From Saccharum officinarum (Eukaryota > Streptophyta > Magnoliopsida > Poales > Poaceae): a stretch of DNA of 64,000 nt. Under the pieces are notes generated by a model. It was not told the DNA's origin and ran no database searches. It saw only the letters and a program-made list of their open reading frames with translations. The translations under genes and the position numbers were made by a program. The DNA lies in contig CM036209.1 of assembly GCA_020631735.1 (NCBI GenBank), positions 7,911,451 through 7,975,450 on the forward strand. Reading direction: 5' to 3'. Below, in pieces: positions 1 to 12,000 of this stretch (position 1 is the stretch's first letter; the number at the start of each line of letters is the position of its first letter).

Positions 1-11
1 GGTCTACTCAC

Positions 12-3000
12 TCTCCAATTCGACAAAATGACGCTTCCTTAGATTTTAAGAAATTGCTTATTCGAATATATTCAAAGTACGAACTAACGAACAGCAGCAA
101 TCCACCCTGCGTTGCACTAGACAATTAGCGAATCTTGCAAGAGACAGTCATTGTAGGAGCATGAACATTATCAATATTTACAGGAGATGCTGAGCATCAA
201 AAACTAAGTTCCTACAAAATTTCAGAAGTATCAAACACAACTGAATGTTCGCACATAACAGAATAGAGCATACCTCATCCAAGTTCTGGATCTTTGGATA
301 TACCTGTAACACATCATAAAATATAAAAAGAACAAATGTATTAAATAATATATTAATACATATTTATATATGGAATAGATCACAAAAAATGATGAAATAA
401 TAACCCCAGAATTTTCTGCAGTATGTAGCCAAGAGACTGTCATGGTGGGGGGCACCTAAAGGCCACATGCCAATAAGCCTCCCTCAGCTTGAGCTAGCCC
501 AGTCAAGTAAGCTAGATATTTGCTTAGAGATTTAGTCAAGTTGGTAAGGTTCGTTAGGGGCACCTAAAGGCCACATGCCAATAAGCCTCCCTCAGCTTGA
601 GCTAGCCCAGTCAAGTAAGCTAGATATTTGCTTAGAGATTTAGTCAAGTTGGTAAGGTCCGTTAGCTGGTTATCAGATAAGTTTACTGACTAGACTGTCA
701 AGATAGATCGATTTGCTAGGATGTTTGTAGAATTTGAACTAGCCTAAGTACACTCTGAAGGATAGTACAAAGTTGCTCAGACTATTCTGTAACTAGTAAA
801 TCCTTCATTATAAGACATGTACTATTTGAGCTAACTCCAGTACATTGGAAGATATCTTATACAAGCATAAAAGAACAGACCTTGTTGCAGAAATAATCAA
901 AGCGTGCATCGTCAGCTTCAGCAATAGAAGATGCATCAAATCTTTCATACACCTGTTTAGTAATTGCACATTGAAAAGGAATAAAATAGTCAAGAACTGT
1001 TTTGGTAAATAAGATATAAAATTATGCATGAACTTTAGTATAACTCAGGAGGATTCTGAATCCATGGCATTAAGACCTTTTTTACACAAATATATCTATG
1101 AGTAAAATTTAAATTTTATTCACTATATATGCAACAACGTGGCAGAATCAAGATGGATAAGAGCACTCACCTGCCGCGCTTCAAGTTGTATTTTGGGAAG
1201 AACACCTGCATACTCGGTCACCATTTTAATCTAGTAGAAGTTGTAAAACTATTAATTCAACAATACATGTACTCCCTTAAAGGGAGGAAAGAAACAGCTA
1301 ACTCAGTGATTTCAGTCATGGCATACCTTTCCTTCATAATTTAAGCATAATCCGTTAAATAAAGCATTAATCTCTGCATAACATGGAAAACAATTGAAAT
1401 TTGAAATGCACATAGGTATATGAACAAACAAATGGACAACTATGTAATAGATGCAAAAGAAGCCTGCATAGCATCATTAAATTATCATTTATCAACCAAA
1501 TAACTAATCAAGGTCTTGTGGTTCCTGTGCATAACTAGTTGCCTTGTGCACCAGTTTCTATGTTACTGAAAACAAAAGGAGAGGAGGGAAGGGAGCAGGT
1601 CAAAACCACATTCCAGCTGAATCCATACCTGGTGTAAGGTATGAGCTTAACAGTATTGTCTGCCGATAGTACTGTGCATGCTGATCCAAGTACCTTGGAC
1701 ATCAATGTACAAGCTTAATTAATATGGATATAGTTTGAGAATACACATAAATAGTTAATAATAAATTGCCATGAAAATTGACTGTCCACAATACAGAGAG
1801 TCGATGTTATCAGAGCATTAAAAATATTCAAGGAAACAGAATTACCATGGCCTAATTCGCATCACATTGGTTCCATGTTCTTTTGTTGGCAACTGATTAA
1901 GTTGTTCAAACACAGCCTCCAGATGCTCCCAGTTCTACATCCATGCATAAACTGTCATTTGTACCAAAAGGTATAAAACCAAATGTAAGTAGAAAAATAT
2001 ATAAGCCTTGAAGTTTACCTGCATAGATATCACATCCGCATGATCAACCACCACTATCTGCATACGAACCATTTTAGAAATAAGTAAACAAGGAGAAAGG
2101 AGAAACAAAAGGGAAAAAAATGCACTCTATTCCATTCCTAAATACAAGTCTATGTTGAGATACAAATTTTTGAATTAATTCTTGTTCAAATAGACATACA
2201 TTAGCAACCTGCAACATACAATATTCTGGAGTACTTTGGGTGAGAGATATAGTTTATACGTTTTTTTCATGTGAATCTAGATTGTCGACATATTATTTAT
2301 GGTTTAACAAAAAAGACGTGTATCTAGTAATGAGGTGGCGAATAGATCATAAGATCAAAGGAACTAACTTCAATTGAAGATAGGAAATCAAAATCCTTCT
2401 CCTTGCCATGTTCTCCTCCATCAATTTTCTGATAACAGAAAAGCATAATATAAAGCATAAACAATAGAACTCCATAACAACATACATGTTCCAGAAGTTC
2501 AATTTAATGTAATTAATTAGAAAACAAAGTTATGAGCTGAGGCGAAAGAAATTGGCGTTTAACAATAAAAAAAAAGAAAGAAAATACAGAAAAAATTTAT
2601 GGTTGCTATATAGCTAAGTTCTAATGGTGTGGCATACAGAAGACTTTCAGATGGGACAACCGCCTTAATCGCTGGTAGACTTTGTTTATTTGGATCCCAA
2701 ACAATTTGGTGTGACCTACCAGTCAGGCCTTTTGATTTTTTTCACCTTTCTAGGACTAGCGTGTGAGCAAATTTGGCAAACAAGGAACAAGATGGGCCAT
2801 TGAGAGGAAGTTTTCTATTAAGACAACATAGTATTTTCTGCTGGATTGTCTTGTTTGCAGGGATGGAGTTTGCTACAAAAGGATGGGAACAAGATGAAGA
2901 TTGACAAGATCATAGCAGGGATGCTGAAATGGCTTGGTTTCAGACAGTGTTTTATACCCCCATCAAAGTTCAGTATATCATACAAATCTCCAATCATGCT

Positions 3001-6000
3001 TGAAACACCTAAAGCTTGATGACGCTATTTATTGCTTTCGATAATACTGTTTCGTTCATCCAATCAGACAGGTATTGTTTAGATTGACCAATCCAATAGC
3101 TAATCTCCATGAAGACTTTATTAATGCATTTTCCTCAACCAGCATTTTCCCGAAGATTCTGTCCTACAGAAGCTGCTACTTCTCAAAGCCATCACACTAG
3201 AAGTGTAGTGTCATTTACATTTACCTGTACCCACAAGTTCTGCCATCAGCACTATGACACATCTTGCATACTTCCTCCCATTACACTGTACATTCTATGA
3301 AGCAAGATTGCAAAACCACACAAAAAAACCAGCTTCTTGCTAGCATACAGCTGTTCCCACCTGGATCTCCCCACAATACTACTGGCTAACCACCACCAGT
3401 GTTATATCCTAAGTATTCTAGCAATTTCCATATACTTTTCAGGAAGGAGTACATCAAATTCTAGATCAATAGGACAATTGCATACAAGGTCTGCCCAGAA
3501 TAAGAGTACTGCAGAACATGAGAAAGTACAGGTTATGAAGTCTATGAAGAAATCTTGTTTTTGAAAAAAAAAATACTTACACGTTTCAGTGCTAAAGGAG
3601 ATGCAACTATTATATCAGAAGAATAGAAGTTACTATACAGCTTAATAGATTTCCTGCAGAAACATTAGTTCAAACATTAATTATTTAGATGTTCTCAGTA
3701 ATCAATATGCTAGAAAAAAAATAAGTAGAGCACATATTCTCAGGAAGACTAGCTTATCTGTTTCTGAAAGTTATATTTTGGTCATAAGATTATATTCCCT
3801 TCGTTTCAAAAAATAAGGCATGGTATGACTCGTGGCAGTCTCCAAACTAAACTTTGAGCATTAATTTCTCTTATAACATATTATTGATAATGGCAATATC
3901 ATGTTCATAAAAAAAACATTCAAATATGAATCCGAAGGTTTTTTCTTAATAAATATTATCTACATATTATTAGATCAATTGTTGCTCAAAGTTCACGAAG
4001 TTTGATCTTAGGTTGTGTGTGTAGCTGTGTACAGAGAAACAGAATATGCCACCTGCCACTCAAATGAGTATCATAGACTAACAATTTTTACTTTAAGGCG
4101 CCATACTAAAAAACTCGACCCGGTGGGGGAAAGACCGCCCCCACGGCTTTCAAATAAGAAGGAACTCTCAGTTCCCCGAGCCGAGAAAACCCCCGAACCC
4201 TGGCCCCGTCCCGACACTAGGATCGGACACCGCGGGGGACCGTTACCTGGGCCGGTGCCGGGCCGGTGACTTCCGTTGCCCGTAGGCCGGGTCATCCGTT
4301 GCCCAGACTTCCGTTGCCGCAGGCCGGACGGGCCGCACCACTAGTGCTTTGGCACACGGGACCAGCGAGGGTTTTTTTTTAACCCTCAGACCTGAAATTC
4401 GCTCCCACCGGGAGTCGAACTCGGGACCTGAGGGGTGCCGCCGGAGTGCTAGACCAACTGATCTAACATCCTTTGGCAAGGCGCCATACTATTATAGACT
4501 AGAACAAATGGCATCATTAAATTACAAAGAATGTGAAATAACTGCTATTCCATAGCCAATATTGATTTAAAAACACCATAACACCTGATGCATTACTTAG
4601 CAAAGACTTTTTGAATCAAATTATTTTGCAAAGTGAGTTTCACGAATTAGGACAATTGAATTTAAATGCCAAATTCTGAAAATAGAAGACCAAATTATCA
4701 AACCAATGCAAAAGATAAAGACAAACATGTGACATATGCTTGTTTTGTAGAAGATGAAATTCAGTGAAGTCCAGGCAACTGGATGATGAACATTGTAATG
4801 ATGAGAATAAGATTATGACATGAGCAGATTTCCAACAAAGGACTAAAATAAAAGCTGCTGATTGAAACTCGAAATGCGAACGTAGTGAAATATAGAGTTA
4901 TAGATCCACAACTCAATATACATTGAAATCCAAACTGTCAATTTGCAGTCATGATATGGTAAAAGGGGGAAAGACCATTTTAACTATAGAATAATAATCT
5001 GTGGAAAGTGAAGAGAAACAAGGTGCAGTCTGAAACTGAAAATTATTAAAAGCAACTTAAATACTTAATGCTCTTCAATCCCAGTAGACCAAGAATCCTG
5101 CCCAGCTCCGAGGAAAAATGCTTCACTTCTGCTGCCTCATGCAAGATGCTGTACTACTACAGAGAGAGGAGAGAGAGAGAGAGAGAGAGAGAAGATGTTG
5201 TGCCAGTGTCTAGCTGCATGGGCGTGGGAGCCAAGGAGTGTCCATCCAACACCACACTAAATGTTGCATGTGCGGAATGGGAGCCCAGAAGCTGCCACTC
5301 AGCATTCTGGGACTATGAGAAAAGTTAGTTGCGCCTTCTATTATGGAATGGAGGGAGTAAATGTTAAGTAAGGGTGTGTTTAGTTCCCCATTTCACCCAA
5401 AAAATTTTGGGTTTTGGGCCATCATTTTGCAGAATGGAACTAAACACCATGCAAAATTTTTGGCAAAAAGGTATCCATTCTCCATTTTGGATTTTGGCCT
5501 CAAGAGGCAAAAAAAAAAGCCAAAAAGCCCTCACCCACCCCATGAAAAGTTTGGCATTTTGGATGGAACTAAACACACCAATGAAAATTTTGGCATTTTG
5601 CATTTCATCATTCCAAAGTAGTTGACATTTTGCATTTTGCATTCCACGGGGAACTAAACACAGCCTAATTATATAGAATACTCACTTCGTTAATTTTATG
5701 CCAAAAAGAAAATGATCATCAATATCTCCAGCAAAAAGAAGGTCAAAGTCTGCAGGTTTTGTGCTATGTTCAGGTATCCCCTCGTCATCTGATTCACCAA
5801 ACTCCTTTTTAAATTGTCCCATGGCACTATCCTAGAGAAAAGAGAAAGATATCACTTAGCACCAGAAATAAAAGCATATGAGAGCAAGCTATTGATATGG
5901 TTATATCTGTACATAACCCTATCAGCTATTGTATCAGCAGAAAAAAAGGATCAAATGAATGTATAGGGATAAAAGGATTTTTTTTATTTTTATAAACTTA

Positions 6001-9000
6001 CTTCACATCTTGAAGAAATCAGAACCCAAATCATTGCATATAAATATAAGAAAATGAATATTTACCTTTTGTGGCAATGGAGAAAGCTGGATCAATCTCT
6101 TCACAATGCGTCGTGCAAAACTTTTGAGAGGTAACAAGAAAAGAACCTAAAAATATATTTAGACAAAAGAAAAGCGGATTAATATGAATATATCTTAAAA
6201 ACTGGATTTATGGTACAGACCCTACCAAAGTACCAAACCGACAGCATGCCAGATGAGTTTACTTATTGACAATTGCATGAGAAAAGGATTCAATCTAGTC
6301 ATAAATAAGTGACATTTTGGACATCGGCATGGTCCGCAAAACACAACTTTGACTACTAATATCTGTTGTAATATATTTATAAAGTATAGCAAATGCATTC
6401 TGTTATGAAACTTTGAGACAAATCCACCTGTATGAATTGTCAGATATCCCAACTACACAATTTGAAATGGTTGACTGCATATCCAAAACAATATTTATTT
6501 TGTACTGGAAGTACAATTACACTAACACAATTATTTATGGATAATAAATTTCTATAATGTGCAGTGTCCAATTAGATATTATTTGCTTAGATCTACTCAA
6601 AGTCATCCAAGGCTTCACCTTGAGACCACACAGCAGCTGGACACCATGAGACGCATGACCTAATGACCTTAAGTCAAGTCAACTGGCAACCTATCCCTAA
6701 TAATTAGAATATTATTGATTGGTTACTTATTTACCACTATTGCTTGGAGTTTAGGACAATATTATTTGTTTAGACCAGGACATCATCTATTAAAAGCTTT
6801 CACATCCTGCAGAGCTTCCTTGGTGTGGGAAAAATCCCCAAAGGGCATAGTTATTGGGATTGGACTGGACACCATACTGGTCAAACCCTTGATTGGTCTA
6901 TGCTAGAAGGAATGGAGCTCAATCGATTCCAGGGGGCAACAGCCCAAACATGTACATGAGTTGGGCATATATGCATCTAAGCCCTTACACAAAGAGGAAA
7001 ATATGCTATACACTATATATATCTAACACCCCCCCTCAAACTCAGGGTGGATCACAAACACTGAGTTTGGAGAGAAAGAACCGATGTTGAACTCGCGTCT
7101 GCGCCTTGGTGAAGAAATCAGCCACCTGGAGCTCGGAGGGCACACAGCGAAGAACAATGACATCATCTTGCACCTGAGCCCGGGTGTAATATGCATCAAC
7201 TCCAATATGCTTGGTGAGCTCATGCTTCACAGGATCACGAGCTATGCTGATAGCACTGGTACTGTCAGACAAAAGAGGAGTGGGCATAGAAACTGAAACA
7301 CCGAAATCCTCAAGTAACCATCGAAGCCAAGTAACCTCTGTTGTCGCAAGAGCCATAGCTCGCAACTCGGCCTCTGCACTCGAACGAGAGACCGCGGTCT
7401 GCTTCTTTGTCTTCCAAGCAATGAGAGAGCCACCAAGAAAAATACAATAGGCAGAAAGAGAGCGACGATCAGAGTCACTAGCCCAAGTAGCATCAGAGTA
7501 GGCTTGGAGTTGAAAAGAGCTAGAACGCGGAAAGAACAGACGACGAGTAATGGTCCCACGAAGATAACGCAAGACACGAAGAAGATGGCTGTAATGGACA
7601 TGGATGGGAGCAGAAACAAATTGACTAAGAATGTGCACAGCATATGAGATGTCAGGCCGGGTCACAGCCAGATAAACAAGACTCCCAACAATATGACGAT
7701 ACCGAGTGGGATCGGTGAGTGGTTTACCATCAGTAGCACGGAGCTGAAGATTAAGCTCGATGGGAGTCTCAACAGTGCGGTGATCTGTGAGGCAAGAGCG
7801 AGCAAGAAGATCCTGAATGTATTTTTCTTGGGATAAGTAAATGCCATCAGAGGTGGAAGAGACCTCAATCCCAAGAAAATAACGAAGAGGACCAAGATCA
7901 GGCATAAGAAACTGCTCACTGAGGCGTGCCTTGACAAAGGCAATATACTCAGAATCATCACCAGTGATAACCATATCAACATAAAGAAGAAGAGTGCGAC
8001 CACGAGGGGATGTATGAATAAACAAGGCAGGGTCATGATTGCTCGGGGAAAAACCAGCAGCAATGATCACAGAGGCAAAGCGCTGAAACCAAGCACGAGG
8101 AGCTTGTTTCAGACCATAAAGAGAGCGACGAAGACGACAAACCATGCCATCAGGAACAAGATACCCAGGAGGTCGTCGCATGTAGACCTCCTCACGGAGT
8201 TCACCATTAAGGAAGGCATTTTTGACATCAAGTTGAGAAATGGACCAAGCACGAACAGAGGCCACAGCAAAAAGAGTGCGAACAGTGGTCATGTGAGCCA
8301 CATGAGCAAATGTCTCATCATAATCACGACCATACTCTTGCTGAAAACCACGAGCAACAAGACGAGCCTTATAACGCTCGAGAGAGCCGTCAGAGCGAGT
8401 TTTGATCTTATAAACCCACTTGCACGTGATGGGACGAGCATGAGAAGGAAGAGGGACTATGTCCCAAGTGCCAGTACGCTCAAGGGCAGCAATCTCCTCA
8501 GCCATGGCTAGTTGCCATTCAGGATGACAAATGGCATCATGGTATGTGGCCGGCTCAGAAAGGACAGTGCCAGCAAAACCATACCTATCAAGAGGCTTTA
8601 GAGAGCTACGATCGCGAAGATTATAATGAGAGGAGGGCTGAGATAAAGAATCATCAACCGAAGATGGCTCAGCAAGAGAGGAGACATCAGAAGGCAACTC
8701 AACAGGAGGCGAGGAATCCAAGAGCCGACGACTGTAGGTGTGAATCACAGGAGGTTTGGAATCATAAATGGACCGAGGAGCATGTGAAGATGGCTCAGAG
8801 GGCAGCGGAGGAGAGGATGGAGGAGGTGAAGATGGTTTAGAAGGTGGAGATGTTGGCGGAGGAAGAAACATAGTGGAGATAGGTGTATCAGGAAAAATCA
8901 AGAAGGACAGAGGCTCAACAACGGCCTGAGGAGAAACATCAGAAGAGGGTCGAGGATAGAAGGAACGAGACTCATCAAAAGTAACGTCCCGAGAGATCCG

Positions 9001-12000
9001 CATACGACGAGCAACCGGGTCCCAACAACGATAGCCCTTGTGCTCAGCACTATAGCCTAAGAAAACACACTCAACAGATTGATGGGTGAGTTTAGTGCGT
9101 TCACGAGGAGCAAGAAGAACATAGCACAAACATCCAAAAAGGCGAAGACTGGAGTAATCAGGTGGATGTCCAAAAAGGCGCTCATATGGCAACCTTTAAG
9201 AGCAGATGAGGGTTGAATGTTGGTTAAATAGGTGGCAGTGGAGATTGCTTCAGCCCAGAAATGAGGTGGAACCGAGGAAGCAATCATAAGAGCACGAGCA
9301 GTTTCAAGAAGGTGACGATGTTTACGCTCAGCAACACCATTCTGAGCGTGTGCACCAGGACAAGAAAATTGTGAGAGAGTCCCTTGCTCAGAAAGAAATT
9401 GGCGAAGAGCACCCGAAAGATATTCCCCGGCAGAGTCCGCCCGAAAAACACGAATAGGAGCATCAAAATGAGTGCGAATCATTCGAGCAAAAGTTTTGTA
9501 TATGGATAACACCTCATTACGATGTTTCATGAAATACACCCATGTGAAGCGAGAGAAATCATCGATAAATATGACATAATATTGATGACCCCCTTTTGAA
9601 ACAAAAGGTGCAGGACCCCATACATCTGAATGAACAAGATCAAAAGGACGCTGTGACACAGACCCACTAGAGGGATATGGAAGCTGGATCTGTTTGCCAA
9701 GCTTACAGCCCTGACACTGATCTAAAGAAACATCACCAGAGACATTTCCCAGAACACCGCGACGGACAAGAGCGGATAAGCGGGAACCACATAGATGTCC
9801 CAGGCGATGATGCCACTGAGCAAAAGAGGATGAGGCCGACGCAGGAGAAGCAGAGCTCACAAGACTGGCAGAGGCAGCGGAAGGAAGACGAAGCCAATCG
9901 AGTTCCCAGAGATGCGGAGAATCACGGCGGCAAGGGCCAGTACCAACTAGGAGACCCGTGCTGAGATCCTGAACACGGCAAGAGTCAGAATCAAAAATAA
10001 CACGGCAACCAAGATCAGTGAGCTGACCAGTAGAAATAAGTTGCATGGTCAAATCAGGAACATAAGAAACATTAGGAACATGAAATGAAGAAGAAGAAAG
10101 AGTGCCACGACCAACCACTGAAAGAGAAGAGTCATCAGCAGTTTGAACAGTGAGATGAATGGAAGGAGAGCAAATAGAAGAAAGAGAGGTACTATCAGGT
10201 GTTATATGAAAAGAAGCACCAGAATCAAGAATCCATGGCAGGATACCTGAAGTGGATGGTGGTCTCTCCATAAAAGACTGAGAAGTAGCAGCAGAGACTA
10301 CTGGAGCAGTGACAGAACCAGAAGCTCCAGTAGTGACAGAACCAGAAGCTCCAGTAGTGACAGAACCAGAAGCTCCAGTAGGTGCAGGAACAGCAAGACG
10401 ACGAAGTAACATGAGTATCTCCTGCTGTGCATCAGGATGCTGAGACTGAGCATGTGAGGAACGCCCACCTCGGCGAGACTGAGACTGAGTCTGCCTCTTC
10501 TTCTTGTAACAATGATCCTCATCATGTCCATCTCTGCCACAGTGCTTACAATGAAGGCCACCTGAGTTGCGAGTCCCCGAGCCACCAGAGGCTGCTAAAG
10601 TAGGCACTTTGGGAGAACCAAGAATTCCAGACTGAATAGCCAGAACTGAGGAGGACGTCGACTGAAGTAGACCAGCAGAACGAAGGCGAGTCTCCTCATT
10701 ACGAACAGCAGCAAGAGCCTCCATCAAAGACACACAAGGCTCACGAGCAAGTAATTGAGCACGAAGGGGCTCAAACTCAGCACGCAGACGAGTCAGGAAG
10801 TCATAGGTGCGACGAAGCTCAAGGTGGCTCTGTTGCTTCCTGCAGGAGTCACAAGTGTCCGGGGACAACTGAGGACTAAGAGTGTCAAGCTCACGCCATA
10901 TTGCAGATAGCTGTCGAAAGAAATCATCAACTGAACTGTCACCCTGCTGTAACAATTGTTCTTGACGTAGGGCGGCAATATAAGTTGACTGACCAGAGGG
11001 CTCATAGCGCTGACGAAGAGCAGCCCACATCTGAGCAGCATGATCAAGCCGAATAACCTCTCCTGCCAGATGCTTTTCCATACTAGCAACAAGAACAGCC
11101 CCAGCACGAGCATCTTCATCCAACCAAGTCCGATAAGCTCGAAAATGAGACATGTAAGAGGCCATATCATTATCATAATCTTCGCGCAACTTCTTTTGTT
11201 CCTCTTCAGATTTTTCTGGAGGTATCACCGGCTGCACTGGACGATCAGGCAATGCTGGACAAGGTAGCTCACCACTAAGAAACTCCCAAAGCCGGAGACC
11301 ACGCATATGCCACCGCATATGTGGAACCCAGTCATGATAATTGGTGCCATCAAAAATCACTGGACAACGCGGGATTTGAGCACCTCCAGAGGGAGGAACA
11401 GGAGGAGATGCCATCTTTCTTTCTCCAGAAAAGCAGAAAAGCAGCACAAGCAGAGCAAAGCAGAGAAAGCAAGATCTGACTCTTCTTCTTCTTCTTCCTT
11501 TTTTTTAATCTAGAACAGAGTAAGCAGCAAAGCAGAGAAAACAGAGCACTCAAACGGACAGCCGCAGAGCAGAGCAGCGGAGGGAGGGCGCGCGGTGGCA
11601 GGGCGCCTAGCGACGGGGCCTCGGAGGGCGGTGACGACGAGGCCACGGGTGGAGCGGCGCGAAGAGCCTGTCGAAGACGTCCCCGTAGACCTTGTAGAAG
11701 CTGCGGCCCGTGTCAGAGAAGCCAGAGAAAGCGGAGGAGAAGAACGCGACGGCGGGGCCGCGCCAACAGCAGAGGACGCCCGATGGCGGAGCCGCGCCCG
11801 GCCGCGGAGAGCACGCGACGGCGAGGCCACGCTCGGCCACGGAGCGCGCGACGGGAAAGAGCCGACGGGCGGCGGAGCTCCAGGCAAGCGCAACTGGAGG
11901 AGCGCGCGAGAGAGCAAGGTAAACCCTAGAACCTCGGCTCTGGTACCATGTTAGAAGGAATGGAGCTCAATCGATTCCAGGGGGCAACAGCCCAAACATG

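Noticed and set aside
2858..3005. Exon-like plus-strand segment in UTP25 intron 10
   Set aside because: It has an AG before it and a short open frame, but no family match and no matching donor; too weak to call.
4395..4477. A tRNA gene
   Set aside because: A- and B-box-like motifs are present but the arms do not form a cloverleaf, and the sequence is the head of a SINE with a TSD.
7242..8063. Leucine-rich minus-strand frames resembling membrane proteins
   Set aside because: They are the alternative frame of the RNase H and RT region; the hydrophobicity comes from the frame shift.
8014..8840. Plus-strand open frames of 98-165 codons
   Set aside because: They lie antisense to the Copia RT frame and reflect its codon bias; they have no domain and recur identically in the second copy.
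11510..11954. Arg/Ala/Pro-rich frames on both strands
   Set aside because: They lie in the GC-rich Copia leader between PBS and gag; no conserved domain, and overlapping frames point to composition.
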